A DNA stretch of 22,335 bases from assembly GCA_015492195.1 (NCBI GenBank), contig WGFP01000022.1, positions 1 to 22,335 of the forward strand. The letters are read 5' to 3'. Below are positions 6,375-14,781 of the stretch, one piece after another; the first letter of the stretch is position 1; each line of letters starts with the position of its first letter. The position numbers and the translations under genes are program-made. Below the pieces are notes generated by a model. The model made no database searches and was not told the DNA's origin. It worked only from the letters and a program-made list of their open reading frames with translations. Source of the stretch: Acidiferrobacterales bacterium (GTDB lineage: Bacteria > Pseudomonadota > Gammaproteobacteria > Acidiferrobacterales > Sulfurifustaceae).

Positions 6375-8327
6375 CTAATCGGAGGTGCCGGGGGGCGTCA
6401 GCGATTCGAGGTAGGTGGGTTTGGGCCCGGCCCGGCGTCGGATTTCGTCGATCCTCTTCTCCAGCGCGGCGGCCGCTTCCTGTTCGCCGGCCCGGCGCCG
6501 CAGTTCGGCCGTCAGGGCATAGTAGGGGATGACGTTCGGACCGGGGTAATACCAGTAATTAATGCCGGCTTCCAACACCGCTTTCGCGGCGGCGGTCTTC
6601 CCCTGTTTAAGTAGAATCTGTGCGTAGTAGGTGCGGGCGGGATGAAAGCGGGGATTAAGCTTAAGGACCGTCTGATAGGCCCGGGCTGCATGTTTCGCCC
6701 AATCCTTGCCGGCGACGTCGGGATTGTATTGATAAAGCTGCCCCCGAATCATGAAAATGAGCGTGCGGACCGGATTCAGGCGCTCCGCTTGCTCAAGCAG
6801 ATTTAATGTCTCCGTAAACAACACCTTTTTATGTTTGTCGGCCGACGGCGGCAGGTTGTTCATGGCCTGTCTTATCATGTCCGCATGCGTAACCAGCGCC
6901 ACGTCGGACAGGGGCAGCAGCCGCGCAGCGCGCAGGAACGTGCTGTCGGCTTCCACCCATCTTCCCTGCGCCGCCAGACGCTTTGCTTTTTCCGTCAATA
7001 AGGCGGAGAACCCAAGCGAGGAAAAATAAATCAGCGGCAGAACCAGCAACAGCATTGCGATCAGCCGGTAACCCCTTTGCCCGAAAATCCGGGAAGGGTT
7101 CAAAACCAAAACATTCACTCCGGTGTATGTGACATAGAGGGAATGCAAGCGGGCCAGAATAAGTCCCACGACCAGCAGGGTCGGGAGTGTGTAAAAATTA
7201 AAATCGACGAAGCTGTGCAGCGCGACGGCGAACAGGCCGCCGAACAGACCGGCCATCTCGATCTTAACGGATGCATCCAGGCGGGGTTGTTTCAATATGC
7301 GTATAAACAAATACAAAACCGAAACAAGAACGGCGAGCAAAAGTAACAGGCCTGGCAGACCCGTCTCGATCCAGATTTGCAGATAATCGTTATGCACAAA
7401 GAAACCGCCGCTGCTGTCGGCGGGATGGCGATACGGCGGCCAGAACAGCCAGTACGTCCCCAACCCGATGCCAAGCCACGGTGCATCCATCAGCATTCGC
7501 CAGGCGCCTTCCCAAATCAGAAACCGGTCGTGGCCCGCGCTGGCGGGGTTGAATATGCTCCCCAGGCGTTCCGCGACAAATCCATGTAGTTGTACATTGG
7601 CCAAGATATAGACGCCCACCATGACGGCCAGCAGGGTAATAATCCTTTGTTTGGGAACATGACGGCGGGCAACCAATACCACTATGCCCACGGCGATCAG
7701 ACCGCTCAGCGTGACGCCGCGGCCGCCGGTGATGGCGATTGCAAACAAGAGCACGGACAGCGCAGCCAGTGTCAGCCAGTAATTTAAAACTTGCCGCTTT
7801 GCGTTTAACAACAAAAAACGGGCGGCGATCGGTACGGTCACAAGCGTTAGAAAGGCTGCATGGGAATTGCGATTCAAAAACGCGGAACGTGGGTCCACCT
7901 CCAAAACAAATAACTGATACAAAGCCACTAACGCAAGGATAATGGCCGTCAAACCGACCACTCCCGATAACCACGGCCAGAGGCGGTCACGGTCCGGCGC
8001 CAAGGTATACAGCCAGAATACCAGCGGCAGGCTGCCCACCCACCAGAAATTGATGACACTGACATAGGGAACCCGGCTCCAGGCGAGCGAAACCGCCAGC
8101 CACAACCAGAAAAGAAGCAGACAGAGGACCAACGGTGTTTTGGGAACCGGAAACCCCGTGTCGTACCCCTGCCATGCCACCTGTCCCAGCCAAAGCACGA
8201 GAAAAACAAGCGCCAATGCAAACAAGTCGATACGCACGCCGTTAAAAAACAGCGCCGTGGCCAGTGCGCCAGTAAAAAGAGCGAGGGCAACCGCCGGGGA
8301 GGCGTATTGTTGCGGTGTTGCTGTCAT
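6375..8327 (-). CDS. O-antigen ligase/PglL-like pilin O-oligosaccharyltransferase, second copy
   Basis: 650 residues from ATG 8327 (a TTG at 8354 would add nine). The N-terminal two thirds hold about 11-12 membrane segments of the Wzy_C superfamily. Key motifs: FLNRNSHAAFL (about residue 150, matching the 'N.N..A' motif of PglL/TfpO ligases), a GGRGVTLSG turn, WLGIGLGTYW, and FFVHNDYLQIWIETGLPG (about residue 309), the large periplasmic loop with the His needed in WaaL/PglL-type enzymes. The C-terminal 200 residues are helical repeats of TPR type (RLLPLSDVALV, ERLNPVRTLIF, KLNPRFHPARTYYAQIL). It should move a lipid-linked glycan onto Ser or Thr of a periplasmic substrate; the pilin is the likely target because of location. 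A glycan polymerase cannot be excluded. Confidence 0.72.
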   Translation of the reverse strand: MTATPQQYASPAVALALFTGALATALFFNGVRIDLFALALVFLVLWLGQVAWQGYDTGFPVPKTPLVLCLLLFWLWLAVSLAWSRVPYVSVINFWWVGSLPLVFWLYTLAPDRDRLWPWLSGVVGLTAIILALVALYQLFVLEVDPRSAFLNRNSHAAFLTLVTVPIAARFLLLNAKRQVLNYWLTLAALSVLLFAIAITGGRGVTLSGLIAVGIVVLVARRHVPKQRIITLLAVMVGVYILANVQLHGFVAERLGSIFNPASAGHDRFLIWEGAWRMLMDAPWLGIGLGTYWLFWPPYRHPADSSGGFFVHNDYLQIWIETGLPGLLLLLAVLVSVLYLFIRILKQPRLDASVKIEMAGLFGGLFAVALHSFVDFNFYTLPTLLVVGLILARLHSLYVTYTGVNVLVLNPSRIFGQRGYRLIAMLLLVLPLIYFSSLGFSALLTEKAKRLAAQGRWVEADSTFLRAARLLPLSDVALVTHADMIRQAMNNLPPSADKHKKVLFTETLNLLEQAERLNPVRTLIFMIRGQLYQYNPDVAGKDWAKHAARAYQTVLKLNPRFHPARTYYAQILLKQGKTAAAKAVLEAGINYWYYPGPNVIPYYALTAELRRRAGEQEAAAALEKRIDEIRRRAGPKPTYLESLTPPGTSD

Positions 8328-8380
8328 GGATGCGTCAGGGGATGGTAAATTCAAATTGTTCTATATCGGCATGGCCACAC

Positions 8381-8413
8381 AAATAAAACGGAGCGCCATG
8401 TGCGACATGGCGC
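8381..8413 (-). terminator. Probable intrinsic terminator between the two ligase genes
   Basis: A perfect 9-base stem, GCGCCATGT (8393-8401) and ACATGGCGC (8405-8413), with a 3-base loop lies just after the stop of the upstream ligase gene. On the minus strand the stem is followed by TCCG and then TTTTATTT. The T-run starts four bases after the stem, so termination may be partial. It implies that the second ligase is expressed by read-through or from its own, unidentified promoter. Confidence 0.5.
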
Positions 8414-8432
8414 CCTGCCTTGCGCCGGATCC

Positions 8433-10415
8433 CTACCTGGAGTTCCTGCGCGCCTCCAGGAGTTTTGCCTGCTCCGGGCGAGGTACCCATTTCCACCCGG
8501 AATTTTTCAGCGAACGATCTATCTTCTCTCGAAGCTGTTTGGCCCCTTCCCCGTCGCCTGCGGCTGCGCGCAGTTTTGCCGTCAAGGCGAAATAAGGTAC
8601 GAGGTCGTCGTACTCGGGATACCAGTAGTGCATTCCGTCCTCGAGAACCTGTCGGGCCTCGTTGGTTTTATCCCGGGCCAACAAGAACTTCGCGTAAGTC
8701 AGGCGCGCCGCGTAAAAACGTGGGTTCAATCTCAAGGCATGCTGGAAAGCGCTCGCCGCCCGTTCCGCCCAATCCTCGCCGGCCAGTTCGGGGTTCTCCT
8801 GCAAAAGGGTACCGCGCACAAGAAAGTTCACGGGCCGCAAAGGATTTAGGCGTTGAGCCTCATCGAGCAGCTCACGACTCTGATTGAACAACGTCCTTCG
8901 TTCATCTTGTGCCCACTGCGGCATTTTGGCGAGTACGTGCCTGTATAGATCGGCGCGGCTTACCAAAATATTGTCGGCGTAAGGATACAGGCGTGAGGCG
9001 CGCACAAGCGACTTATCCGCTTCGATCAAAAAGCCCTGTTTTGCCTGCTCGATCCCGTTTTCGGTTTCGCGCGCGGACAAGCTGACAGAAGCAAAGTAAG
9101 TTAGTGGAAATAAGAATACCAGGAGCGTGAGGATACGATACGCCGCGGGACTGAACCACCTTACGGGCTCGATCCGCCAATAAGCTCTTTGTCTGGGGTG
9201 CATGCCTAGTTCGTGCAAACGACCAAGCATGGTGCCGCTGACTATCAGCGTGGTCATAACGTAAAAATTGAACGTGACGAGACTATGTAAAGCAAGGGCA
9301 AACAGGCCGAAAAACAGCCCGGCCATTTCGATCTTTGTTGACGCAGGAACATCTCCTCTGCGCACGGTACGCACAAACAACCACAGGACCGAGACCAAGG
9401 TCGCAATAAGTAAAAGCAATCCCGGCAGGCCCGCCTCGATCCAGATCTGCAAATAGTCGTTGTGCACGAAAAAGCCGGCGCTCCTATCCTCCGGGTGGCG
9501 GTACGGTGGGAACACGAGCGCGAAGGTGCCAAGACCGATGCCCCACCAGGGCGCGGCCCCGAGAAGATCCCAGGCCCGCTGCCAGATAAGAAACCGCGGC
9601 ACGCCGGCATTAACGGGATCGGCAAGTGTCTCGAGCCGATCGAACACCTCTCCTTGCCAAATTGCGTTCGCCAACAAAAAGGCAGCGATTCCGAGCCCGA
9701 CCAATAGACCCACCGCTTTCCTGGGAACGTGTCTGTAAGCCACGAACAGCAGCAGGCCCAAACCTAGGAATAAGGCAATTGACGCTCCCCGTCCTCTCGC
9801 CAACATAACGGCAAAAACCAAAACGAAGAAGGCGGCTGCCAAAATAGCTGAAAATCTTTTATATCGGTCTCGGTTCGCTGATGCGTGCGTCGCAAGAAAA
9901 TAGCCCGCGGTAGGCAGGGCAATCAGGTTCAGTAGCGCGGCATGCAGATTGATATTCAAAAATACCGACCGGGGTGATTCATTGAGCAACAGCAGCTGAT
10001 AAACGGCAACAAGTGCCAGTGTCAAACCCATGATCAACACCAGGCTCGCCAGATACCGCCAGATACGCGGCCGGTCAGGCGCCAGAGTGTAAAGCCAGAA
10101 GGCCAGGGGCAGACTGCCCAGCCACCAGAAGTTGAAAATGCTTAAGTGCGGTACCCGGCTCCAGACAATCGTGATACCAAACCAGGCCCACAACAGCGTC
10201 AAGGTCAGCGCCAACCCACTCCTGGGCACAACAAACCCTCGGTCGTAACACTGCCAGAAGATTCGCAACAGCCATATGAGCAGTAAGAGCTGGGCCGCAA
10301 AAAGAAAATCGACCTGAAACCCCTGAAAAAAAAGCGCGGTAACAAGCGCAGCAATAAATATGATAGGGGATACCCACACCAACCAATGTCTGGGTGATGT
10401 GTTAGCCAATGTCAC
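8433..10415 (-). CDS. O-antigen ligase/PglL-like pilin O-oligosaccharyltransferase, first copy
   Basis: About 660 residues from GTG 10415 (TTG 10421 is possible; neither has a good ribosome-binding site). It is a diverged paralogue of the next gene over its whole length: shared blocks include WSRVP, GSLPL.FWLYTLAPDR, FFVHNDYLQIWIE.GLPG, KIEMAGLF and LNPRF. About 11-12 membrane segments form the Wzy_C core, followed by a C-terminal TPR-like domain (RASRLYPYADNIL, QRLNPLRPVNF, LRLNPRFYAARLTYAKFLL). The N-motif reads FLNINLHAALL (about residue 153), lacking the Arg seen in the second copy. It is the first gene after the major pilin and its terminator, the same pilin-ligase order as pilA-tfpO in Pseudomonas. 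This suggests pilin glycosylation, probably with a different acceptor or glycan from the second copy. Confidence 0.72.
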   Translation of the reverse strand: MTLANTSPRHWLVWVSPIIFIAALVTALFFQGFQVDFLFAAQLLLLIWLLRIFWQCYDRGFVVPRSGLALTLTLLWAWFGITIVWSRVPHLSIFNFWWLGSLPLAFWLYTLAPDRPRIWRYLASLVLIMGLTLALVAVYQLLLLNESPRSVFLNINLHAALLNLIALPTAGYFLATHASANRDRYKRFSAILAAAFFVLVFAVMLARGRGASIALFLGLGLLLFVAYRHVPRKAVGLLVGLGIAAFLLANAIWQGEVFDRLETLADPVNAGVPRFLIWQRAWDLLGAAPWWGIGLGTFALVFPPYRHPEDRSAGFFVHNDYLQIWIEAGLPGLLLLIATLVSVLWLFVRTVRRGDVPASTKIEMAGLFFGLFALALHSLVTFNFYVMTTLIVSGTMLGRLHELGMHPRQRAYWRIEPVRWFSPAAYRILTLLVFLFPLTYFASVSLSARETENGIEQAKQGFLIEADKSLVRASRLYPYADNILVSRADLYRHVLAKMPQWAQDERRTLFNQSRELLDEAQRLNPLRPVNFLVRGTLLQENPELAGEDWAERAASAFQHALRLNPRFYAARLTYAKFLLARDKTNEARQVLEDGMHYWYPEYDDLVPYFALTAKLRAAAGDGEGAKQLREKIDRSLKNSGWKWVPRPEQAKLLEARRNSR

Positions 10416-10453
10416 CGACAAAGGAGCTAGTTTGCATAACGATTAATATGGCT

Positions 10454-10492
10454 AAAAACAAAAGACTGGGTGCCGCCGGGCACCCAGTCTTT
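10454..10492 (-). terminator. Strong intrinsic terminator after mshA
   Basis: A perfect 14-base inverted repeat, AAAGACTGGGTGCC (10461-10474) and GGCACCCAGTCTTT (10479-10492), with a GCCG loop. On the minus strand it is followed by TTTTGTTTTT. It starts about 20 bases after the pilin stop. The next gene starts only about 40 bases further on with no recognisable promoter, so some read-through probably supplies the ligase message. Confidence 0.88.
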
Positions 10493-10511
10493 ACCGCGCT
10501 TGGGAAATACT

Positions 10512-10964
10512 TTAACAACCGGTAGACACGAGAGCCACCCCAGGAAAGGCGCCTGTTGACGAAGTATAGTTCACATCGCAAGTCGCAGGGTCAGGGGCTC
10601 CGTTTTTCTGAAGACTGCGGGTTACACCCGCACCCGCACCACCACCTGCGCCGGTGAAGCCCGTCATATCCATGAGCGCTGCTTCGATTCCATTGGCGTC
10701 CGCCGTCGGATAGCCGTTCACCATGGTCACGTTGGTGCCCTCCATGGTTATCGTCGTATTCGAGGCAAGCCCCTGAGCCAGCTGCGTCGCGTGCGCCAGC
10801 GCTGCGGCGCTGCGGACACCGCCCGCCATTCCCTGTAGCGCCGCCCTGCGCGCATCGGTACTGAGATCGGCAAAACGCGGGAAGGCCGTCGCCGCAAGAA
10901 TGCCCAGGATCACGATCACCAATACCAATTCGATCAGGGTAAATCCCAGTTGCTGCTGTTTCAT
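10512..10964 (-). CDS. mshA: MshA-like major pilin
   Basis: 150 residues from ATG 10964, chosen for the AGGAG Shine-Dalgarno (10972-10976) and the short leader MKQQQLG directly before FTLIELVLVIVILGILAA; Glu is at +5. The following 'FPRFADLSTDARRAALQGMAGGVRSA' (here quoted in parts: FPRFADLSTDARRAALQG) is the MshA signature shared with Vibrio MshA ('DARnsALqG'). The globular part has a glycine-rich loop (TGAGGGAGAG) and a C-terminal cysteine pair (C-DVNYTSSTGAF ... STGC) enclosing a Ser/Thr-rich loop that could accept O-glycans. It is exported by the inner membrane, cleaved by a prepilin peptidase not seen here, and polymerised by MshE/MshG. The strong terminator just downstream is as expected for a highly expressed pilin. 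Confidence 0.88.
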   Translation of the reverse strand: MKQQQLGFTLIELVLVIVILGILAATAFPRFADLSTDARRAALQGMAGGVRSAAALAHATQLAQGLASNTTITMEGTNVTMVNGYPTADANGIEAALMDMTGFTGAGGGAGAGVTRSLQKNGAPDPATCDVNYTSSTGAFPGVALVSTGC

Positions 10965-11017
10965 GTTGTTTCTCCTGCCATTAAAAAAAATAGTTAACAC
11001 GGAAAAGAAATCCAGAC

Positions 11018-11590
11018 TCACTTCGTCCACGTATAAGGTTCGACCACCGCCAACTGCAAGCCTTCTATGGCATCCACGCCCTGGTCAAAAACCCCGTTTC
11101 CGTTCCTGTCAGTATAGACCAGCCTAACGGCGAACCTGGCGCGCGGCGGATCCGGCAACCCGCCGGAAAAAAAACCTTTGTTGCGCACGAGGTACACCAA
11201 CGTCCGGCTGCGTTTATCAAAATACCAGTTGCCGTCCTCCAGGGTCGCCGGATCCACCCCGTTCAACTCGCCGAGATAATTCTTTGGTACCTCGGCCAGC
11301 CGGTCCATCGGGTTGCTCCCCTGAAACCTGCTCAGCCCGGCGATGTCCTGCTGCACGATATGTTCTGCAACCTTTATGCCAATCGCGCTTCTCAGCGTCC
11401 CGGCCACGGTCTCCATCGCCACCCGCTCGGCATCCACTTGCAACCGCAACAGGCGCGAAATAGCCAACACCAACAGAATGGAGATGATCACAATCACCAC
11501 AACCAGCTCCAACAGCGAAAACCCGCGGCCTGTCCGCCAATATTTCTGCTTACTCCTAAGCTCTGCTTTGTTTTGAGCCGCTTTTGTCAT
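11018..11590 (-). CDS. MshF/MshB-like prepilin (GspG-like) upstream of the major pilin
   Basis: 190 residues if translation starts at ATG 11590; ATG 11602 and TTG 11635 are in frame, and no start has a clear Shine-Dalgarno. The leader ends WRTGRG, followed by FSLLELVVVIVIISILLVLA with Glu at +5. The next region (VDAERVAMETVAGTLRSAIG, then SNPMDRLAEVPKNYLGEL) resembles the MshF-type 'NPM..l...P.NYLGE' motif. The C-terminal domain has WYFDKRSRTLVYLV strands and YTDRNGNGVFDQGVD, a Ca-binding-like Asp/Asn loop. In Vibrio both mshF and mshB lie between mshG and mshA; here one gene occupies that place, so it could be either. It probably acts as a minor or accessory pilin. Confidence 0.7.
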   Translation of the reverse strand: MTKAAQNKAELRSKQKYWRTGRGFSLLELVVVIVIISILLVLAISRLLRLQVDAERVAMETVAGTLRSAIGIKVAEHIVQQDIAGLSRFQGSNPMDRLAEVPKNYLGELNGVDPATLEDGNWYFDKRSRTLVYLVRNKGFFSGGLPDPPRARFAVRLVYTDRNGNGVFDQGVDAIEGLQLAVVEPYTWTK

Positions 11591-11631
11591 CGGCCAACCC
11601 ATCCCGCTGTAGGCCGGTGGCCCATATAAAT

Positions 11632-11660
11632 ACAATAAGTTATGAATGACACCTTGTCCA
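11632..11660 (-). promoter_or_regulatory. Possible sigma-70 promoter for the prepilin-mshA pair
   Basis: On the minus strand TGGACA (11660-11655; 5 of 6 to TTGACA) and TATTGT (11637-11632; 4 of 6) are separated by 17 bases, about 40 bases upstream of the proposed ATG. It would give the pilin genes a start separate from the mshE sigma-54 promoter. It rests on motif match alone. Confidence 0.35.
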
Positions 11661-11697
11661 GTTTCTTAAATGTTATGGGCGCGCTCGCGTTTTACCC

Positions 11698-12918
11698 TTA
11701 GCGTGCCACCTGCACCAGATCCCACATCGGCAAAAACACCCCAAGCGCCAGGATCAGCACCAAAGCCCCCAGCACGACGATCAGGAGCGGCTGAATGGCG
11801 CCGCTTAAGTTCTTGATGTCGTAATCCACCTCACGGTCGTAGTAGTCGGCGACATTGAACATGAGTTCATCGACCGCGCCGGTGTCCTCGCCCACGGCGA
11901 TCATCTGGTTCACCAGCGGCGGGAACATCCCCGTGGCGGCGGCGGTGCGGGCAATGGTCTCGCCGCGCTCGATGCCGTCGCGCATTTGCACGATGCGCTC
12001 GCTGATGTAATCGTTGTCCACCGCGCGACTGACCACCGTCATCCCCTGCACGATGGGAATGCCGGATTTGATCATCACCGCGAGCGCGTTGGCGAACCGG
12101 CCCAAGGTGGCCTTATAAATGATCTTGCCGACGACCGGCATCTTGAGCTTCAGTTTATGCCAGCGGTAACGCCCGTCGGGCGTGCGGATGTAGATCCGGA
12201 TCGCGATGATACTTATAACGACACCGATCAGTATCATGTGCCAATAGGCGACAGTGAAATCCGAGGTGGCAATCAGAAGCTTGGTCGCCCACGGGAGGTC
12301 GAGGCGAAAGCCGGCATACACCTTGGCAAAGGCCGGGATTACGAAAATATTGATGATGAACATGGCGATGACCATGGCCAGGAGCACAAAAAACGGATAA
12401 CGGGTTGCCGCCTTGATGCGGTCGCGCGTGTCCTTTTCCCGCTCCAGGTAGCCGGCAAGCTGAAGAAACGCCTCGGGCAAGCTACCCGTGGTTTCGCCGA
12501 CTTGAATCATGCTGATATAAAGCGAGGAAAAAACTTGTGGGTGGCGTTTGAGGGCACCGGTCAGATCCAGACCGGCGTCCAGGCTCTCGCTGATGTTTCC
12601 GATCACGTCGGCAAGTACCTGATTGTGGGTGGACTCACGCAAGCCCTTTAAAGCCTGCATGATGGGAACACCGGCCTTCAACAGGGTGTACATCTGACGA
12701 CTGAAGAGCACGAGGTCGATCAGCTGCACCTTGCCGCCGCCCAGCTTGCCGCGCAAAGCGCCCAGGACATCCTGACCGGTTCTGGCGAGCACGATATCGA
12801 TGGGGGTAATGCCGCTGTTGAACAATTGGGTGGCGACGGCCTCGGGGGAGACGGCCTCGATGTTTCCCTTGACCGCTTCACCGCGCTGGTTACGCCCTTT
12901 GTACTCGAACACCGGCAT
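11698..12918 (-). CDS. mshG: MshG, GspF/PilC-family inner-membrane platform protein
   Basis: 406 residues, full length for the family, starting MPVFEYKGRNQRGEAVKGNI, the usual 'f.Yk..d..G....G.ie' opening. Two homologous GspF domains are visible: the first with FSRQMYTLLKAGVPIMQALKG (quoted in part: FSRQMYTLLKAGVPI) and VGETTGSLPEAF, the second with FANALAVMIKSGIPIVQGM and VGEDTGAVDELMFNVADYYD. Membrane segments lie at about residues 170-190, 220-240 and 375-398. It is the polytopic platform that couples MshE to pilin extraction. Its start follows the mshE stop by two bases, so the two are co-translated. Nothing looks damaged. Confidence 0.92.
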   Translation of the reverse strand: MPVFEYKGRNQRGEAVKGNIEAVSPEAVATQLFNSGITPIDIVLARTGQDVLGALRGKLGGGKVQLIDLVLFSRQMYTLLKAGVPIMQALKGLRESTHNQVLADVIGNISESLDAGLDLTGALKRHPQVFSSLYISMIQVGETTGSLPEAFLQLAGYLEREKDTRDRIKAATRYPFFVLLAMVIAMFIINIFVIPAFAKVYAGFRLDLPWATKLLIATSDFTVAYWHMILIGVVISIIAIRIYIRTPDGRYRWHKLKLKMPVVGKIIYKATLGRFANALAVMIKSGIPIVQGMTVVSRAVDNDYISERIVQMRDGIERGETIARTAAATGMFPPLVNQMIAVGEDTGAVDELMFNVADYYDREVDYDIKNLSGAIQPLLIVVLGALVLILALGVFLPMWDLVQVAR

Positions 12919-12920
12919 GG

Positions 12921-14639
12921 CTAATCTTCGATCCCGTAGGTCGCGCGCACGACCTGATCCATGGTGGTATGCCCCTGAGCCGCCAGCACGATCGCGCTGC
13001 GACGCAGGCTCTGGTAGCCGGGCTGCCTCTTTGCCGCCGCGGCGAATTGCTGGGGATCACCGGTGTGCATGGCCTCTATCAGCGCATCGTCCATTTCCAG
13101 CAATTCAAACACCCCGATGCGGCCCTGATAACCGGTGGCATTGCAGTGGCTGCATCCGCGCCCGCGCTTGAATTGGAGGGAATCGGCCTTGTCGCCGGCC
13201 TCGGCCCTGACAACGGCCATCATGGCGGGGCTGAGATTATCGGGTTCCGAGCAACTCTCACAGATACGACGTACCAGACGCTGCGACACAATGCCGCGCA
13301 GGGAGGCGGCAACCATGTACGGCTCCACGCCCATGTCGATGAGACGCAAGGCCGTGGAAACGGCATCATTGGTATGCAGGGTGGAAAGCACGAGGTGGCC
13401 GGTCATGGCGGCGCGCAGACCGATTTCGGCCGTCTCCTGATCGCGCATTTCACCGACAAGGATGATATCCGGATCCTGGCGCAGCATGGAGCGCAGCACC
13501 CGGCTGAATGACAAATTGATCTTGGGATTCACCTGTACCTGGTTGATACCATGCAGACGGTATTCAACCGGGTCTTCCACGGTCATGATCTTGAATTCCG
13601 GACGGTTGAGTTCCTTGAGCGCGCCGTAGAGGGTGGTGGTCTTGCCGCTGCCGGTGGGGCCGGTCACCAGCACCATTCCGCTCGGGCTGTGTATCATGCG
13701 GCGGAAACGCTGAAGCATTTTCGGCGGCATCCCAAGATGATCCAGCTTCAGTATTCCGGTAAATTGATTCAGCAGCCGCAATACCACTGACTCCCCGTAC
13801 TGGACCGGCATGGTGGATACGCGGACGTCGATATTCTTGTCGTGCACGCGCACGTTGGCGCGGCCGTCCTGCGGCAGGCGTTTTTCCGAGATATCGAGCC
13901 CCGCCATCAGCTTGATACGCGACACCATGGCGCCTGCGATACGCCGGTCCGCCGTGGTCTGCACCCGTAATACGCCGTCAAGGCGAAAACGGATGCGCAG
14001 TTCCTTTTCGTCCGGCTCGATATGAATATCCGAGGCATTCACCTGAATGGCGTCTTCGAACACGCTTTGTAAAAGTTTTACCACCGGCGCGTCGGTGAGG
14101 CCCTCGGTTTCCGCAAGCTCTCCCAGGTCCACGCCCGCCCCAAACAATTCCTGTTCAAGCTCTTGGGCAAGCCCGCTGATCTCTTCGGTGCGGCGGTAGA
14201 CCCGGTCGATGGTCTTTAACAGCTCAGCTTCCTTGACCACGGCCAGTCGCAGCGGGCGGCGCAGCACCCGTGAAAGCTCGTCGTAGGCAAAGATGTCGGT
14301 GGGATCGGCCATGCCGACGAGCAGGCCGTCAGGGCCGTCCTCGAGCGCGATTGCCCGGAAGCGGCGGGCGTGCGCCTCCGGGATCAGGCGGACGGTTTCG
14401 GGTTTATAGTTGTAACGCCTGAGATCGATATAGGGAATGCCCAGCTGTTGCGACAAAAACGTCAACAATTGATCATCGGAAATAAACCCGTTCTCGACCA
14501 GCACGCGCCCGAGCTTGCGACCGCTTTTTTTCTGCTCCGCCAGGGCCGCGTTCAGCTGCTCCTGGGAAATCACCTTGTGCGCGATCAGAAGATCGCCGAT
14601 CCGGATTTTCTTGGGCCGTTCGGCCGTGGATACCGCCAT
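12921..14639 (-). CDS. mshE: MshE, pilus extension ATPase with N-terminal c-di-GMP-binding type domain
   Basis: 572 residues, with AAGGAG five bases before the ATG. The N-terminus is an MshEN domain: two 24-residue motifs at R13-Q36 (RIGDLLIA..., ending ALAEQ) and K42-Q65 (KLGRVLVENGFIS..., ending FLSQQ), separated by exactly five residues, the spacing described for c-di-GMP binding by Vibrio MshE. The ATPase core has Walker A GPTGSGKTT (about 325-333), the Asp-rich DPDIILVGEMRD Walker B (about 391-402), HLVLSTLHTNDAVS as the His box, and a zinc-type tetracysteine (CESC near 460, CSHC near 493). It is a cytoplasmic hexameric motor that powers pilin assembly through MshG. It heads the msh cluster behind a sigma-54 promoter. 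No PilT-like retraction gene is visible in this window. Confidence 0.93.
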   Translation of the reverse strand: MAVSTAERPKKIRIGDLLIAHKVISQEQLNAALAEQKKSGRKLGRVLVENGFISDDQLLTFLSQQLGIPYIDLRRYNYKPETVRLIPEAHARRFRAIALEDGPDGLLVGMADPTDIFAYDELSRVLRRPLRLAVVKEAELLKTIDRVYRRTEEISGLAQELEQELFGAGVDLGELAETEGLTDAPVVKLLQSVFEDAIQVNASDIHIEPDEKELRIRFRLDGVLRVQTTADRRIAGAMVSRIKLMAGLDISEKRLPQDGRANVRVHDKNIDVRVSTMPVQYGESVVLRLLNQFTGILKLDHLGMPPKMLQRFRRMIHSPSGMVLVTGPTGSGKTTTLYGALKELNRPEFKIMTVEDPVEYRLHGINQVQVNPKINLSFSRVLRSMLRQDPDIILVGEMRDQETAEIGLRAAMTGHLVLSTLHTNDAVSTALRLIDMGVEPYMVAASLRGIVSQRLVRRICESCSEPDNLSPAMMAVVRAEAGDKADSLQFKRGRGCSHCNATGYQGRIGVFELLEMDDALIEAMHTGDPQQFAAAAKRQPGYQSLRRSAIVLAAQGHTTMDQVVRATYGIED

Positions 14640-14758
14640 GCCTGCTCCTTGCCGATGAAACTTAACTTTAAATGATGGAATACTGCTCTAACTCTATAAC
14701 ATAAAAGGCCAAAAACCAGCGCTTTGACTGGATTGGGGGCGCTGCCTTGGGTTTAACC

Positions 14759-14781
14759 CCCGAAATTTTGCAAATTTCGGG
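14759..14781. repeat. 23-base palindrome overlapping the mshE promoter
   Basis: CCCGAAATTT (14759-14768) and AAATTTCGGG (14772-14781) are perfect 10-base arms around TGC. The palindrome covers the -12 element and much of the -24 block of the sigma-54 promoter, then runs to the expected start of transcription. It has no T-run on either side, so it is not a terminator. A repressor or activator site is the likeliest reading, but a chance consequence of the promoter sequence is possible. Confidence 0.6.
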
